Notes under the pieces: model-generated
Databases searched by the model: none
The model's input: only the letters and a program-made list of their open reading frames with translations
What the model was told of the DNA's origin: nothing
Part shown: piece after piece, positions 32,516 through 40,795 of the stretch
Position numbering within the stretch: the stretch's first letter is position 1
Layout: the number at the start of each line of letters is the position of its first letter
NCBI GenBank assembly: GCA_035538335.1
Contig: DATLKN010000003.1
Coordinates: forward strand, 1 to 64,000
Length of the DNA stretch: 64,000 nt
From: AP-15 sp035538335
GTDB taxonomy: Bacteria > Pseudomonadota > Alphaproteobacteria > ATCC43930 > CGMCC-115725
Direction: 5' to 3'
Translations under genes and position numbers: made by a program

Positions 32516-33580
32516 ATGGGCAAGAAAATCGCGATCGTCGGCGCCGGCGCGGTCGGCTGCTATGCCGGCGCGCACATGGTCCAGGCCGGCGAGGACGTGA
32601 CCTATATCGACCCCTGGCCCGAGCATGTCGAGGCGATGCGCAAGGATGGCCTGCGCGTCACCCATATTCGCGACGTCGAGCCGTTCACCGTCAAGCCCCG
32701 CGCGCTGCACCTGACCGAAGCGCAGCAGCTTTCGAAAGAGGCGCCGATCGACATCGCCTTCGTCTGCATGAAATCCTACGACACCCAATGGGCGGCGATG
32801 CTGATCAAGCAGTATCTGGCGCCCGGCGGCTACATCGTCTCGCTGCAGAACTGCATGAACGAGGAGACGATCGCCGGCGTCGTCGGCTGGGGCAAGACCT
32901 TGGGCTGCATCGCCAGCTCGATCACCGTCGAACTCTTCGCGCCGGGGCAGGTGCGCCGCGCCGCCGGCAAATCGGGGACGCGCCACACCGTCTTCCGGGC
33001 TGGCGAGGTACACGGCCGCGTCACCGAGCGCGCCAAGGAAGTCTGCCGCCTCGTCGGCACTGCCGACAGCGCGATGGTGACCCCGAACCTCTGGGGCGAG
33101 CGCTGGTCGAAGCTCGTCACCAACGTCATGGGGAACGGACTTTCCGCCTGCACCGGCATGATCAGCCGCGACATGATCAAGAACGACGCGATCCGGCATT
33201 TCTCGAACCGGCTCGGCAGCGAGGCGATCCGGGTCGGCCAGGCGCTCGGCTATACTTTCGACGAAGTCAGCCACATGGACCCCGAAACCTTGGCCCGCGC
33301 CGGCGAGGGCGATGCGGCGGCCGAGCAGGCGATCGACGAGCACCGGCTCGGCGAAGCGAACCGCCCCGGCGGCGGCGAGCATCGCCCGTCGATGGGCCAG
33401 GACATGGTCAAGGGCCGGCGCACCGAGATCGAGTTTTTGAACGGCTTTGTCGTCAGGAAAGGCGAGGAGGTCGGCATTGCGGCGCCGGCCAACAAGATCC
33501 TCACCGACATCGTGACGCGCGTCGAGAAGGGCGAGCTGCCGCCAGACCCGCGGCACATCACCGATCTGCGGCTGAATTGA
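32516..33580 (+). CDS. Ketopantoate reductase family (2-dehydropantoate 2-reductase-like) protein
   Basis: The 354-residue protein has an N-terminal Rossmann fold, IAIVGAGAVGCYAGAHMVQAG, whose GxGxxG pattern binds NAD(P)H. A middle section CMKSYDTQWAAM and SLQNCMNEETIAGVVG is typical of PanE-type enzymes. The C-terminal helical domain with WSKLVTNVMGN carries the catalytic Lys. It is longer than canonical PanE (about 300). It may therefore belong to the related branch acting on other 2-keto acids in pathways other than pantothenate synthesis. The ATG follows GGAGGAAAA. Confidence 0.85.
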   Translation: MGKKIAIVGAGAVGCYAGAHMVQAGEDVTYIDPWPEHVEAMRKDGLRVTHIRDVEPFTVKPRALHLTEAQQLSKEAPIDIAFVCMKSYDTQWAAMLIKQYLAPGGYIVSLQNCMNEETIAGVVGWGKTLGCIASSITVELFAPGQVRRAAGKSGTRHTVFRAGEVHGRVTERAKEVCRLVGTADSAMVTPNLWGERWSKLVTNVMGNGLSACTGMISRDMIKNDAIRHFSNRLGSEAIRVGQALGYTFDEVSHMDPETLARAGEGDAAAEQAIDEHRLGEANRPGGGEHRPSMGQDMVKGRRTEIEFLNGFVVRKGEEVGIAAPANKILTDIVTRVEKGELPPDPRHITDLRLN

Positions 33581-33636
33581 AGCAGCCCGGCTCGCCTGCG
33601 CTGAGGAATGATCGTTACGAGCCCACCAGCCGCGTC

Positions 33637-33691
33637 GTCCCGGCGCAGGCCGGGACCCACGGCCGAGGTGGATACCGGCCTTCGCCGATAT
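33637..33691. repeat. Palindromic intergenic repeat, family A copy 3
   Basis: GTCCCGGC pairs with GCCGGGAC (33637-33656, loop GCAG), followed by ATACCGGC with the imperfect arm GCCGATAT (33672-33691). The order and words match the copy near 7.2 kb. It lies between two same-strand genes and so is not limited to convergent ends. Confidence 0.75.
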
Positions 33692-33717
33692 GACGAAGAG
33701 ACAAGAGGGAGATTCAA

Positions 33718-34200
33718 ATGGCGATAAAAGTGGGCGACCGGGTGCCGCCGGCAACATTGCGCTGGCTCGGGCCGGACGGGGTGAAGGCGGTTTCGAGCGA
33801 GGAATTCTTCCGCGGCAAAAAGGTCGTCCTCTTCGGGCTGCCGGGCGCCTATACCCGCACCTGCTCGTCGCGTCATCTGCCGGGTTATGTCGCGCACGCC
33901 GCCGAATTGCAGGCGAAGGGCGTCGACGAGATCGCCTGCCTGTCGGTCAACGACGCCTTCGTCATGGGCGCCTGGGGCAAGGAACACGGCGCCCTCGGCA
34001 AGGTCGCGATGCTCGGCGACGGCAGCGCCGAATGGACGCGCGGGGTGGGGCTCGAACTCGACCGCACGAAGGAAGGCATGGGCATCCGCTCGCAGCGCTA
34101 CGCGATGCTGGTGGAGGACGGGATCGTCAAGGCGCTGCACGTCGAAGCGCCCGGGCAATACGAGGTGTCGAGCGCGGAAGCGATGCTGGCGGCGTTGTGA
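33718..34200 (+). CDS. Peroxiredoxin (Prx5/redoxin family)
   Basis: The 160-residue product is a Prx5-type thiol peroxidase. It has GKKVVLFGLPGAYTRTCSSRHLPG with the peroxidatic Cys49 in a TxxC motif, where arginine replaces the usual Pro. SVNDAFVMGAWGKEHG and RSQRYAMLVEDGIV follow. No clear resolving Cys is visible downstream, so a 1-Cys or glutaredoxin-dependent cycle is likely. It reduces H2O2 and organic peroxides in the cytosol. The ATG follows GAGGGAG. Confidence 0.9.
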   Translation: MAIKVGDRVPPATLRWLGPDGVKAVSSEEFFRGKKVVLFGLPGAYTRTCSSRHLPGYVAHAAELQAKGVDEIACLSVNDAFVMGAWGKEHGALGKVAMLGDGSAEWTRGVGLELDRTKEGMGIRSQRYAMLVEDGIVKALHVEAPGQYEVSSAEAMLAAL

Positions 34201-34230
34201 GGGGAACATCGATCACGAATCGGTCCCGAA

Positions 34231-34506
34231 ATGTTCCACGGTTGGATACTTGGGAAATCTAGCCCCGCGGCGGCGGCGCCCCTTCTCTTGAGCCTCATCG
34301 CCCTCCCGTCGGCGGCGCAGCAGCCGGCGCCGGCGCCGCCCGATCTCACTTGGCACGGCGCCGCCGCGGGCGAAGCGCCGCCGCCCCTGCCCTTGGCGCC
34401 GCGCGACAGGCGGCTCTGCGAGGACGCCTTGTGCCGGGCGCGGCTCGTCGGCGAATTGTGGAAGAAGGGCGGGGTCGCGCTCGACGTCACGCCGTTGCGC
34501 TGGTGA
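34231..34506 (+). CDS. Hypothetical exported protein
   Basis: The 91-residue frame starts with a basic and hydrophobic N-terminus (AAAAPLLLSLIALPSAAQQ), a clear signal-peptide pattern with a likely cut after PSAA. It continues as a proline-rich stretch and a short C-terminus with two cysteines (RLCEDALCRARLV). It lies 30 bases after the peroxiredoxin gene and overlaps the convergent TrpF-like gene by 20 bases. No strong ribosome site is seen and no family is recognised. Confidence 0.45.
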   Translation: MFHGWILGKSSPAAAAPLLLSLIALPSAAQQPAPAPPDLTWHGAAAGEAPPPLPLAPRDRRLCEDALCRARLVGELWKKGGVALDVTPLRW

Positions 34507-35158
34507 GCCCCTTCGCGGCGGCGAGGAAGGCGCGCACCTTGTCCAAATCCTTGGCCGCCCCGTCGGCGCGGTCGGTCAAACTCTTCGAATCGACGCCGGC
34601 GGGGCCGACCAGGCGAATCGCGGCGGCGACGTTCCCGGGGCCCAATCCGCCGGCGAGGATCGCGGGGACGGCCACCTCCTCGACGATGCGGCGGGAGAGG
34701 CGCCAATCGTGGGTGCGGCCCCGCGCGCCGATCTGCGGGTCGCCGGGGAAATGCGTGTCGAGCAGCAGGAAATCGGCGACGCCGAGATAGGATTTCGCGA
34801 CCGCGATGCTGGAGCCGTCGAGAATGCCGATCGAGCGCATCAGGAGGGCCGCGGGAAGGCGCGGCTTTAGAAGGCGCACATGCTCGGCCGGCAGCGCCTC
34901 CTCGGCGGCGCCGAGATGCAGGATGTCGGGCCGCGCCTCTTCGGCGATGCGAAGGATCGCCGCCGGCTCGGCCGAGAGCGACAGCGCGACCCGCTTCGCC
35001 GGCGGCGGCACCGCGGCGAAGATCGCGCGCGCCCGGGCCGGCGGCAGCTCGCGCGGAAAGGCGCCCTCGCCGACGAGGACGCCGATGTGGTCGACGCCGA
35101 GCGCGGCAAGCGCCCGCGCCTCCTCGGGGCTGCCGACCTCGTAGATCTGGACGATCAC
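34487..35158 (-). CDS. TrpF-like (phosphoribosylanthranilate isomerase family) protein, non-canonical
   Basis: The 223-residue product follows the beta/alpha-barrel of PRAI: DHIGVLVGEGAFP, ILHLGA, LLLDTHFPGDPQIGARGRTHDW and the phosphate-binding ILAGGLGPGNVAAAIR. In true TrpF a Cys in an N-terminal KICG motif is the general base. Here the aligned residues read VQIYEVG, so this Cys is replaced. The Asp in LLLD is kept. The final GVDSKSLTD differs from the usual GVDVSSG. No other trp genes lie nearby. A different sugar-phosphate isomerisation is likely. The start used is GTG at 35158, but its ribosome site is weak. Confidence 0.75.
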   Translation of the reverse strand: MIVQIYEVGSPEEARALAALGVDHIGVLVGEGAFPRELPPARARAIFAAVPPPAKRVALSLSAEPAAILRIAEEARPDILHLGAAEEALPAEHVRLLKPRLPAALLMRSIGILDGSSIAVAKSYLGVADFLLLDTHFPGDPQIGARGRTHDWRLSRRIVEEVAVPAILAGGLGPGNVAAAIRLVGPAGVDSKSLTDRADGAAKDLDKVRAFLAAAKGLTSATA

Positions 35159-35395
35159 CTGCAACACCTGCTTCTGCTGGAAATCAGCAGGCGGCGCGGT
35201 TCTTCTCTCCCGCTGCTTTCGCTGTTTTCTGCAAGGAATCTGCAGCAAAAACGAATTTCCGCAGGGGGCGAACCGCGCCCTCATCTCGCGAGTATCATAC
35301 AACGCCAATTCGGCAATTTTGCGGTCATGTTGTGCGGTCGCGCTGGCTACTGGCTAATGCTCGAAGCCAGCCCTAGATTAGATCCAAGGTGGGAG

Positions 35396-35584
35396 ATGGC
35401 CGAGCCCGCAATCAGCCGAATGACCCTTGCCGAGTTTCTCCGCTGGGAGGACGGCACCGACACGCGCTGGCAATTGATCGACGGCGTGCCGGTTGCAACG
35501 GCGCCGCCCGCCGTCACGCACGGCATCCCCTATGAGGGGATCGAGGTAGCGGATGCGCAACTGCGTCAAATCTCGGCAGGCTGA
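35396..35584 (+). pseudogene. Internally deleted Uma2 family gene
   Basis: The frame opens with MTLAEFLRWEDGTDTRWQLIDGVPVATAPP, matching residues about 9-38 of the intact Uma2 protein encoded at 39619. It then jumps directly to YEGIEVADA, which matches the extreme C-terminus of Uma2 (YDGIEIAEA). The whole nuclease core in between is missing, yet the frame is preserved. The ATG follows GGTGGGAG. It is best read as a decayed paralogue, although a 62-residue product could still be made. Confidence 0.75.
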
Positions 35585-35596
35585 GACGGGGCCGGT

Positions 35597-36334
35597 TCAG
35601 TCCTCGAACCTGGCCTCGTAGGCCTTGGCGAGCGCTTCGACGAATTCTTCCCAGCGCAAAGTGCTGCCCGGCGGCGGTAACACCGGGTCGATCGTAGCCA
35701 TACTCGGATCGTAGGCGACGACCGCGATGCCTTCGAGCAGATGAGCGGCATCGGCTTCCGTCTGGCGCCCGCCCGCGCGGATCAGGCGTTCGACAGCTCG
35801 CTCGATCAGGTGTCGGGTCGATCGCTGGCCAGGACGGCTGCCGTCAGGGAGAGCGCTCGGAGAGGATCCCGACTCGGCTGAATCGCCCGCTTCGGCAATT
35901 TCGGTCTCGCCCTCGGCGGCTTCGGCGGCGGCTCTTGTACCGATTTCCTCGTGAGTCGGGATGACGAGCACTCCCCCAACGACGGCGAACGGAAATTTCA
36001 AATGGATGTTGACCGCAAAAGTTCTGAGATCGCCAAAACGGTTCCAAATAGCGCGCCCCACCGCGAGGTTGATCGGCTTCAGCTCGACAGCCAGCCGCAG
36101 CCCGTCAAGCTCGTGCGCCTCCGAAACATCGGCGTTCGTCGTGCGCAGCGCGCCGGCAACCTTGCGTTCTCCGACGACGGCGCCTCCGAGCTTTGGCAGC
36201 CTCGCCCGCAGGTCGCCGACGAGCACGCGCCCGAGCGCATTCGACAGGCGGATCTGCGCCGCTTTTTTCGGCCCGGCCGCCAATCCCCCCTGTTCGCGGA
36301 CATAGGCGCTGACGCCCGAGATGTAGTCCGACAT
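35597..36334 (-). CDS. Probable type II restriction endonuclease
   Basis: This 245-residue protein has no strong similarity I can name, but it carries a PD-(D/E)XK-type core. Asp77 in HELDGLR is followed by Glu84-Leu-Lys86 in LAVELKP, the spacing seen in restriction nucleases. The rest is a mixed alpha/beta protein with an acidic stretch around residues 145-185. It lies directly downstream of a DNA methyltransferase on the same strand (159-bp gap), the usual restriction-modification order. The frame is open upstream to about 36433, but the ATG at 36334 is the best start. The recognition site cannot be deduced. Confidence 0.65.
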   Translation of the reverse strand: MSDYISGVSAYVREQGGLAAGPKKAAQIRLSNALGRVLVGDLRARLPKLGGAVVGERKVAGALRTTNADVSEAHELDGLRLAVELKPINLAVGRAIWNRFGDLRTFAVNIHLKFPFAVVGGVLVIPTHEEIGTRAAAEAAEGETEIAEAGDSAESGSSPSALPDGSRPGQRSTRHLIERAVERLIRAGGRQTEADAAHLLEGIAVVAYDPSMATIDPVLPPPGSTLRWEEFVEALAKAYEARFED

Positions 36335-36492
36335 TGAGCAGCTATTGAGGCTCGCCAGTCGATCGATTGCGGCGACCCCAGTGGGATCCGGCTCCCGCCG
36401 CCGTGATCCTTGGCCGCGAGACGATCGAGCCACTAGGAGGGGGTACCCGCGCTAGTGCCGGAACGATGCCCGGTGGTTTTTCCGAGGACCAT

Positions 36493-37515
36493 CTATACGG
36501 AACTCGCCGATTCAACGACTACGGCACTATGATTTTCCAGCAAATCGTCTGCTGCCGCCTTCGCCGCGCGGCGGGTCGCGGCGTTGAGGTATTCTTCTTC
36601 GATCTCGACCGAGATCGAATTGCGGCCGGCGCGTATTGCCGCGACGGCGGTCGAACCCGAACCGGCGAACGGATCGAGCACCGTGTCGCCGGCGAAGCTG
36701 AACATCCTGACGAGGCGCTCGGCGAGTTCCGGCGGAAACGGCGCCGGGTGGCCCTCCCGCAAGCTGGCGCCCTTGATATCGGACCAGACGGGGCGCATCC
36801 AGGCGTCCATCTCGTCGCGCTGCAGCATCGAGAGCGCCTTCTGGAGCATCGGCGTCGTTCGATAGCCGCCGGGCTTGCGCAGCATCACGATGTGTTCGTG
36901 ATCATTCTTGATAATGGCGCCGGGCTGGTATGGCTTCCCGTAATAGCCGCTCGACCCGCCGCCCGCCTCGTTCGTGCGGTTGCCGATCTTGAACCAGAGG
37001 ATCGGCGTCAGATTGTCGAGACCCAGTCGGCGGCTGCGCACCTGAATATCGGATGGGAGCGGCAGAACGCGATGGCGGCCGTCCGCACGGCGCGGGATCA
37101 GCACGTCGCCGATGACGCAGCAGATGCGCCCGCCCGGAACCAAAACTCGGGCGCATTGGGCCCAGGCCCGGTCAAGCTCGTCCAAAAACAGCTCGTAGTC
37201 GTCCATGCGCCCGAGTTGCCGGCCTCCGGCATCCGAAGCGTAGGGCTTGAGGTTGAAATAGGGCGGCGAGGTCACGACGAGATGCACCGATTCGTCGGCG
37301 AGGAAGCTCAGCTTCCGAGCGTCGCCCAGAACCATCTGATGGCGCGTCCGGTCGAAAGGGGCGGGCCACCTGCGGCCGCGAAGGATTTGATTGACCCTGA
37401 GCAGCGCATCGACGGCTCCGGGCTCGTTGTCGATCGGCGGAAGGTGCGGTATCTCGATGCGCGCCCGATACGGCGCGCTTTCTTCGCCAAGCCACGCCAC
37501 GCTTCGCTTCGCCAT
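36493..37515 (-). CDS. Site-specific DNA methyltransferase (beta class, N4/N6 type)
   Basis: The 340-residue protein is an amino-group DNA methyltransferase. The catalytic TSPPY motif is at residues 82-86 and precedes the AdoMet-binding FAGSGST at residues 283-289. That order defines the beta class, whose members make N4-methylcytosine or N6-methyladenine. An insertion between the motifs (residues about 90-270) would hold the target-recognition part. It is the first gene of a two-gene unit with the putative nuclease and should protect the host DNA. The start ATG lies at 37515. A 7-bp inverted repeat lies in the upstream gap. Confidence 0.85.
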   Translation of the reverse strand: MAKRSVAWLGEESAPYRARIEIPHLPPIDNEPGAVDALLRVNQILRGRRWPAPFDRTRHQMVLGDARKLSFLADESVHLVVTSPPYFNLKPYASDAGGRQLGRMDDYELFLDELDRAWAQCARVLVPGGRICCVIGDVLIPRRADGRHRVLPLPSDIQVRSRRLGLDNLTPILWFKIGNRTNEAGGGSSGYYGKPYQPGAIIKNDHEHIVMLRKPGGYRTTPMLQKALSMLQRDEMDAWMRPVWSDIKGASLREGHPAPFPPELAERLVRMFSFAGDTVLDPFAGSGSTAVAAIRAGRNSISVEIEEEYLNAATRRAAKAAADDLLENHSAVVVESASSV

Positions 37516-37532
37516 TGTTTGCCCCGTCCAAT

Positions 37533-37582
37533 TGGTACAGATTTCGTGGCTCGCTCGGGCATGCCCACAAAATCATGTACCA
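37533..37582. promoter_or_regulatory. Inverted repeat in the gap between the methyltransferase and ABC exporter genes
   Basis: TGGTACA (37533-37539) and TGTACCA (37576-37582) are perfect inverted copies separated by 36 bases. They lie in the 194-bp divergent gap, which is locally less GC-rich. They could be paired binding sites for a regulator, or sites of the methyltransferase itself, which sometimes controls its own gene. The role is not shown. Confidence 0.4.
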
Positions 37583-37709
37583 TCGTTTGCGCTCATGCAA
37601 CCGAACATCGCACGCCCAAAACGCACATTCAACAGCAAAGTTCATGCTATGTTCCCGCCCGCGGGAAATCGCTTCCGTGCCCCGAGCCGGCCTATGGTAG
37701 GGTCAGCGC

Positions 37710-39578
37710 ATGCGCCTCTTCGCCTTCTTCGAGCATCTGATCGAGCCGACGGCGGCGCCGCCCGAGGCGGAGCCGCCCAATCGGCTCGGCGCCTTCTATT
37801 GGCACTATGCACGGCAGGCAAAGGGGCTGGTCGCGGTTTTGTTCGCCGCCGGGCTGATGGTGGCGCTGCTCGACACGACGATCCCCATCTTCATCGGCCG
37901 CGTCGTCGGGCTCTTGTCGCAGCGCGCCCCAGGCGGATTGTTGCGCGAGGCAGGGCCGCAATTGCTGGGCATGGCGGCCGTGCTGTTGCTCGCGCGGCCG
38001 GCGGCGATGCTGTTGCAGGCGATGATCACCAACCAGGTCCTCGCCGCCTGCTTTTCGAACCAGATCCGCTGGCAGAACCACTGGCACGTCGTGCGGCAGA
38101 GCTGGACCTATTTCCAGAACGATTTCGCCGGGCGGCTGACCAACCGCGTCATGCAGACGGGCCCGGCATTGCGCGAGAGCGTCGTCTCCTCGACGAACGC
38201 CGTCTGGTACATCCTCGTCTACGGCACCAGCGCCGTCATCCTGATGGGGAGGAGCGATCCGCGGCTCGCGGCGCCCGTATTGCTGTGGTTTCTCGGTTAT
38301 GCCGCGGCCTTGCGGCTCTTTGTGCCGCGCATGCGCAACCGCTCGCGGCGCGTCTCGGAGGCGCGCTCGGCGCTGACCGGGCGCGTTGTCGACAGCTACA
38401 CCAACATCCTGACCGTCAAGCTTTTCGCGCGGCCGCGCGACGAGGACAAATTCGTCGCCGAGACGGTCGACGACCACACCGACGCCTTCCGCGCGCAGGT
38501 GCGGCTCAACACGCTCTTCGGGGTGACGCTCGCGCTGCTGAACGCGGCGATGGTGGTCGGCACCGGCGCGGTCGCGGTGTGGCTGTGGAACCGGGGCCGC
38601 ATCCCGGTCGGCACCGTCGCGATGGCGATGCCGCTGACCTGGCAGATCGCCGGGGTCGCCGGCTGGGTCGCGCAGAACGTGACGACGATCTTCGAGAATA
38701 TCGGCGTCGTGCAGGACGGCATGCGCTCGATCGCAGTGCCGCGGCAGATGCGCGACCGCGCGGGCGCAGGCGAACTCACCGTCTCGCGCGGCGCCGTGCA
38801 TTTCGAACAGGTGCGCTTCGGCTACGGCACGCAGAAGGGCGTGCTGCACGGCATCGATCTCGCGGTGAAGCCGGGCGAGCGGGTCGGTCTCGTCGGGCGG
38901 TCGGGCGCCGGCAAATCGACGCTCGTGCATCTGCTCTTGCGCTTCTACGAGGTCGAGGGCGGGCGCATCCTGATCGACGGTCAGGATATCGCGCAGGTGA
39001 CGCAGGAGAGCCTGCGCGCGCAGATCGCGATGGTGACGCAGGATACTTCGCTCCTGCACCGCTCGATCCGCGACAACATCCGATACGGAAGGCCGCAGGC
39101 GGGCGAAGCCGAGATCCGCCGCGCCGCGGCGCAGGCGCATGCGCTCGAGTTCATTGAAGGTTTGGAGGACTGGCAGGGACGCCGCGGGCTCGACGCGCAT
39201 GTCGGCGAGCGCGGCGTCAAATTGTCGGGCGGGCAGCGGCAGCGCGTCGCGCTGGCCCGCGTGATTCTGAAGGATGCGCCGATCCTGGTGCTCGACGAGG
39301 CGACCTCGGCCCTCGATTCGGAAGTCGAGGCGGCGATTCAGGAGCAGCTCGGCACCTTGATGCGCGGGCGCACTGTCATCGCCATCGCGCATCGCCTCTC
39401 GACGATCGCGCGCATGGACCGGCTCGTCGTGCTCGACGAGGGGCATGTCCTGGAGGAAGGCTCGCATGCCGAGCTGCTCGCCCGCGGCGGCACCTATGCG
39501 CGGCTGTGGCGGCGCCAGTCGGGCGGCTTCCGGCACGACGGCGCCGGCTTCGGCGAAGAGCTTTCGGCCGCCGAATAG
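37710..39578 (+). CDS. ABC transporter, fused permease and ATP-binding protein
   Basis: This 622-residue half-transporter has a six-helix membrane domain (residues about 35-340). A nucleotide-binding domain follows, with Walker A GRSGAGKST at residues 396-404, the signature LSGGQRQR, Walker B LVLDEATSALD and the H-loop IAHRLSTIA. It would act as a homodimer exporter, similar to MsbA/lipid- or peptide-exporting families. The substrate is unknown. It is divergent from the restriction-modification pair and runs toward the Uma2 gene. Confidence 0.92.
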   Translation: MRLFAFFEHLIEPTAAPPEAEPPNRLGAFYWHYARQAKGLVAVLFAAGLMVALLDTTIPIFIGRVVGLLSQRAPGGLLREAGPQLLGMAAVLLLARPAAMLLQAMITNQVLAACFSNQIRWQNHWHVVRQSWTYFQNDFAGRLTNRVMQTGPALRESVVSSTNAVWYILVYGTSAVILMGRSDPRLAAPVLLWFLGYAAALRLFVPRMRNRSRRVSEARSALTGRVVDSYTNILTVKLFARPRDEDKFVAETVDDHTDAFRAQVRLNTLFGVTLALLNAAMVVGTGAVAVWLWNRGRIPVGTVAMAMPLTWQIAGVAGWVAQNVTTIFENIGVVQDGMRSIAVPRQMRDRAGAGELTVSRGAVHFEQVRFGYGTQKGVLHGIDLAVKPGERVGLVGRSGAGKSTLVHLLLRFYEVEGGRILIDGQDIAQVTQESLRAQIAMVTQDTSLLHRSIRDNIRYGRPQAGEAEIRRAAAQAHALEFIEGLEDWQGRRGLDAHVGERGVKLSGGQRQRVALARVILKDAPILVLDEATSALDSEVEAAIQEQLGTLMRGRTVIAIAHRLSTIARMDRLVVLDEGHVLEEGSHAELLARGGTYARLWRRQSGGFRHDGAGFGEELSAAE

Positions 39579-39618
39579 ATCGCCATATTGTGGGGCGCGG
39601 CCGAGTGGCGAGGACGGA

Positions 39619-40191
39619 ATGAGCGAAGCGGCATTCGGGCATATGACGGTCGAGGAATTCCTCCTATGGGAGGACGGCACCGACACCCGCTACGAGCTGA
39701 TCGACGGCCTGCCGGTGGCGATGGCGCCGCCGGCCGAGGCGCACCGCATGCTGATGACGCGGCTGGTGTCGCGCATCGACGCGCGGCTGGCGAGCCGGCG
39801 GCCGTGCAACGCGCAGCCGGAAGCGGGCGTGCTGCGCGCCAACCGAAGCGCCTCCTACTTCGTCGCCGATATCGCGGTCACCTGCCGGCCGAACGAGCGC
39901 GGACGGCAGGCGATCGCCGAGCCGATCCTGATCGTCGAGATTCTGTCGCCCGGCACCGAGCGGCACGACCGCCACACGAAACTCCCGGCCTACCGCCAGA
40001 TCGCCAGCGTCGAGGAGATCCTGCTGATCGATTCGCAAGAGGCCTACGCCGAGATCCTGCGAAAGAGCGGCGACAATTGGATCACCGAACTGGTGCAGGG
40101 GCTCGGCGCGAGCTTGCGGCTCGCTTCGGTCGATCTCGAAATCGCGATGGCGGAGCTTTATGACGGCATCGAGATCGCCGAGGCCGGCTGA
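39619..40191 (+). CDS. Uma2 family (DUF820) PD-(D/E)XK nuclease-like protein
   Basis: The 190-residue protein has the Uma2 layout. An N-terminal EEFLLWEDGTDTRYELIDG is followed by a core ADIAVTC...ILIVEILSPGTERHDRHTKLPAYRQI, with Asp and Glu-x-Ile residues and the downstream Lys that match the PD-(D/E)XK fold. A C-terminal AELYDGIEIAEA follows. Uma2 proteins are abundant in cyanobacteria and some proteobacteria; their function is not settled. The deleted paralogue at 35396 suggests that this family has expanded and decayed around the restriction-modification genes. Confidence 0.85.
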   Translation: MSEAAFGHMTVEEFLLWEDGTDTRYELIDGLPVAMAPPAEAHRMLMTRLVSRIDARLASRRPCNAQPEAGVLRANRSASYFVADIAVTCRPNERGRQAIAEPILIVEILSPGTERHDRHTKLPAYRQIASVEEILLIDSQEAYAEILRKSGDNWITELVQGLGASLRLASVDLEIAMAELYDGIEIAEAG

Positions 40192-40205
40192 ACCCGCCGC
40201 ACGAC

Positions 40206-40784
40206 ATGCTCGACCGCCTCTACGCGCGCACCCTGGCGCTGGCTGCGAGCCGGCACGCGATGGCGGCGCTGATCCTCGTCGCCTTCGCGGAAAGCTCGTT
40301 CTTTCCGCTGCCGCCCGATCTGCTGCTGATCCCGATGGTCATCGCGCAGCCGCGCCGGGCGTTTGCGATCGCCGCGGCGGCGACCCTCGCCTCGGTGGCG
40401 GGGGGCTTTCTCGGCTATGCGATCGGCTACTTTCTGTTCGACGCAATCGGCCGGCCGGTTCTGCAGTTCTACGACGCGATGGGCAGATACGAGGCGCTGA
40501 AGGCGGCGTTTCATCAATGGGGCGTGTGGATCATCCTGATCAAGGGGCTGACGCCCATTCCCTACAAGCTGATCACGATTGCTTCGGGAGTTGCGCAGTT
40601 CCCGCTGCTGCCGTTCGGTCTCGCCTCACTCGCCTCGCGCAGCATCCGCTTCTTCCTGCTCGCCGCGCTGCTCTGGCGGTTCGGCGAGCCGGTGCGCGTC
40701 TTTATCGAGCGCCGGCTGATGCTGGTGACGAGCCTCTTCGCGGTGGCGCTCGTCGGCGGCTTCGTGGCGCTGCGCTATTTGTGA
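40206..40784 (+). CDS. YqaA/DedA-like VTT-domain membrane protein
   Basis: The 192-residue product matches the YqaA branch of the VTT (SNARE-associated, DedA-like) family. It has AESSFFPLPPDLLLIPMV near the start, GGFLGYAIGYFLFDAIG in the middle and IKGLTPIPYKLITIASG, the membrane-reentrant motif. Several more hydrophobic helices follow. DedA-like proteins are inner-membrane proteins linked to lipid flipping or membrane potential. It lies upstream of dsbB with 11 bases between, so they are probably co-transcribed. Confidence 0.85.
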   Translation: MLDRLYARTLALAASRHAMAALILVAFAESSFFPLPPDLLLIPMVIAQPRRAFAIAAAATLASVAGGFLGYAIGYFLFDAIGRPVLQFYDAMGRYEALKAAFHQWGVWIILIKGLTPIPYKLITIASGVAQFPLLPFGLASLASRSIRFFLLAALLWRFGEPVRVFIERRLMLVTSLFAVALVGGFVALRYL

Positions 40785-40795
40785 GGCGATAGGGC

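Noticed and set aside
32099..33757. Extension of the carboxyltransferase frame far upstream
   Set aside because: The frame is open, but the extension overlaps the ketopantoate reductase and small membrane protein genes. The protein has a normal length from the ATG at 32098.
34487..35158. Naming the TrpF-like gene trpF
   Set aside because: The catalytic Cys is missing and the context is not tryptophan synthesis.
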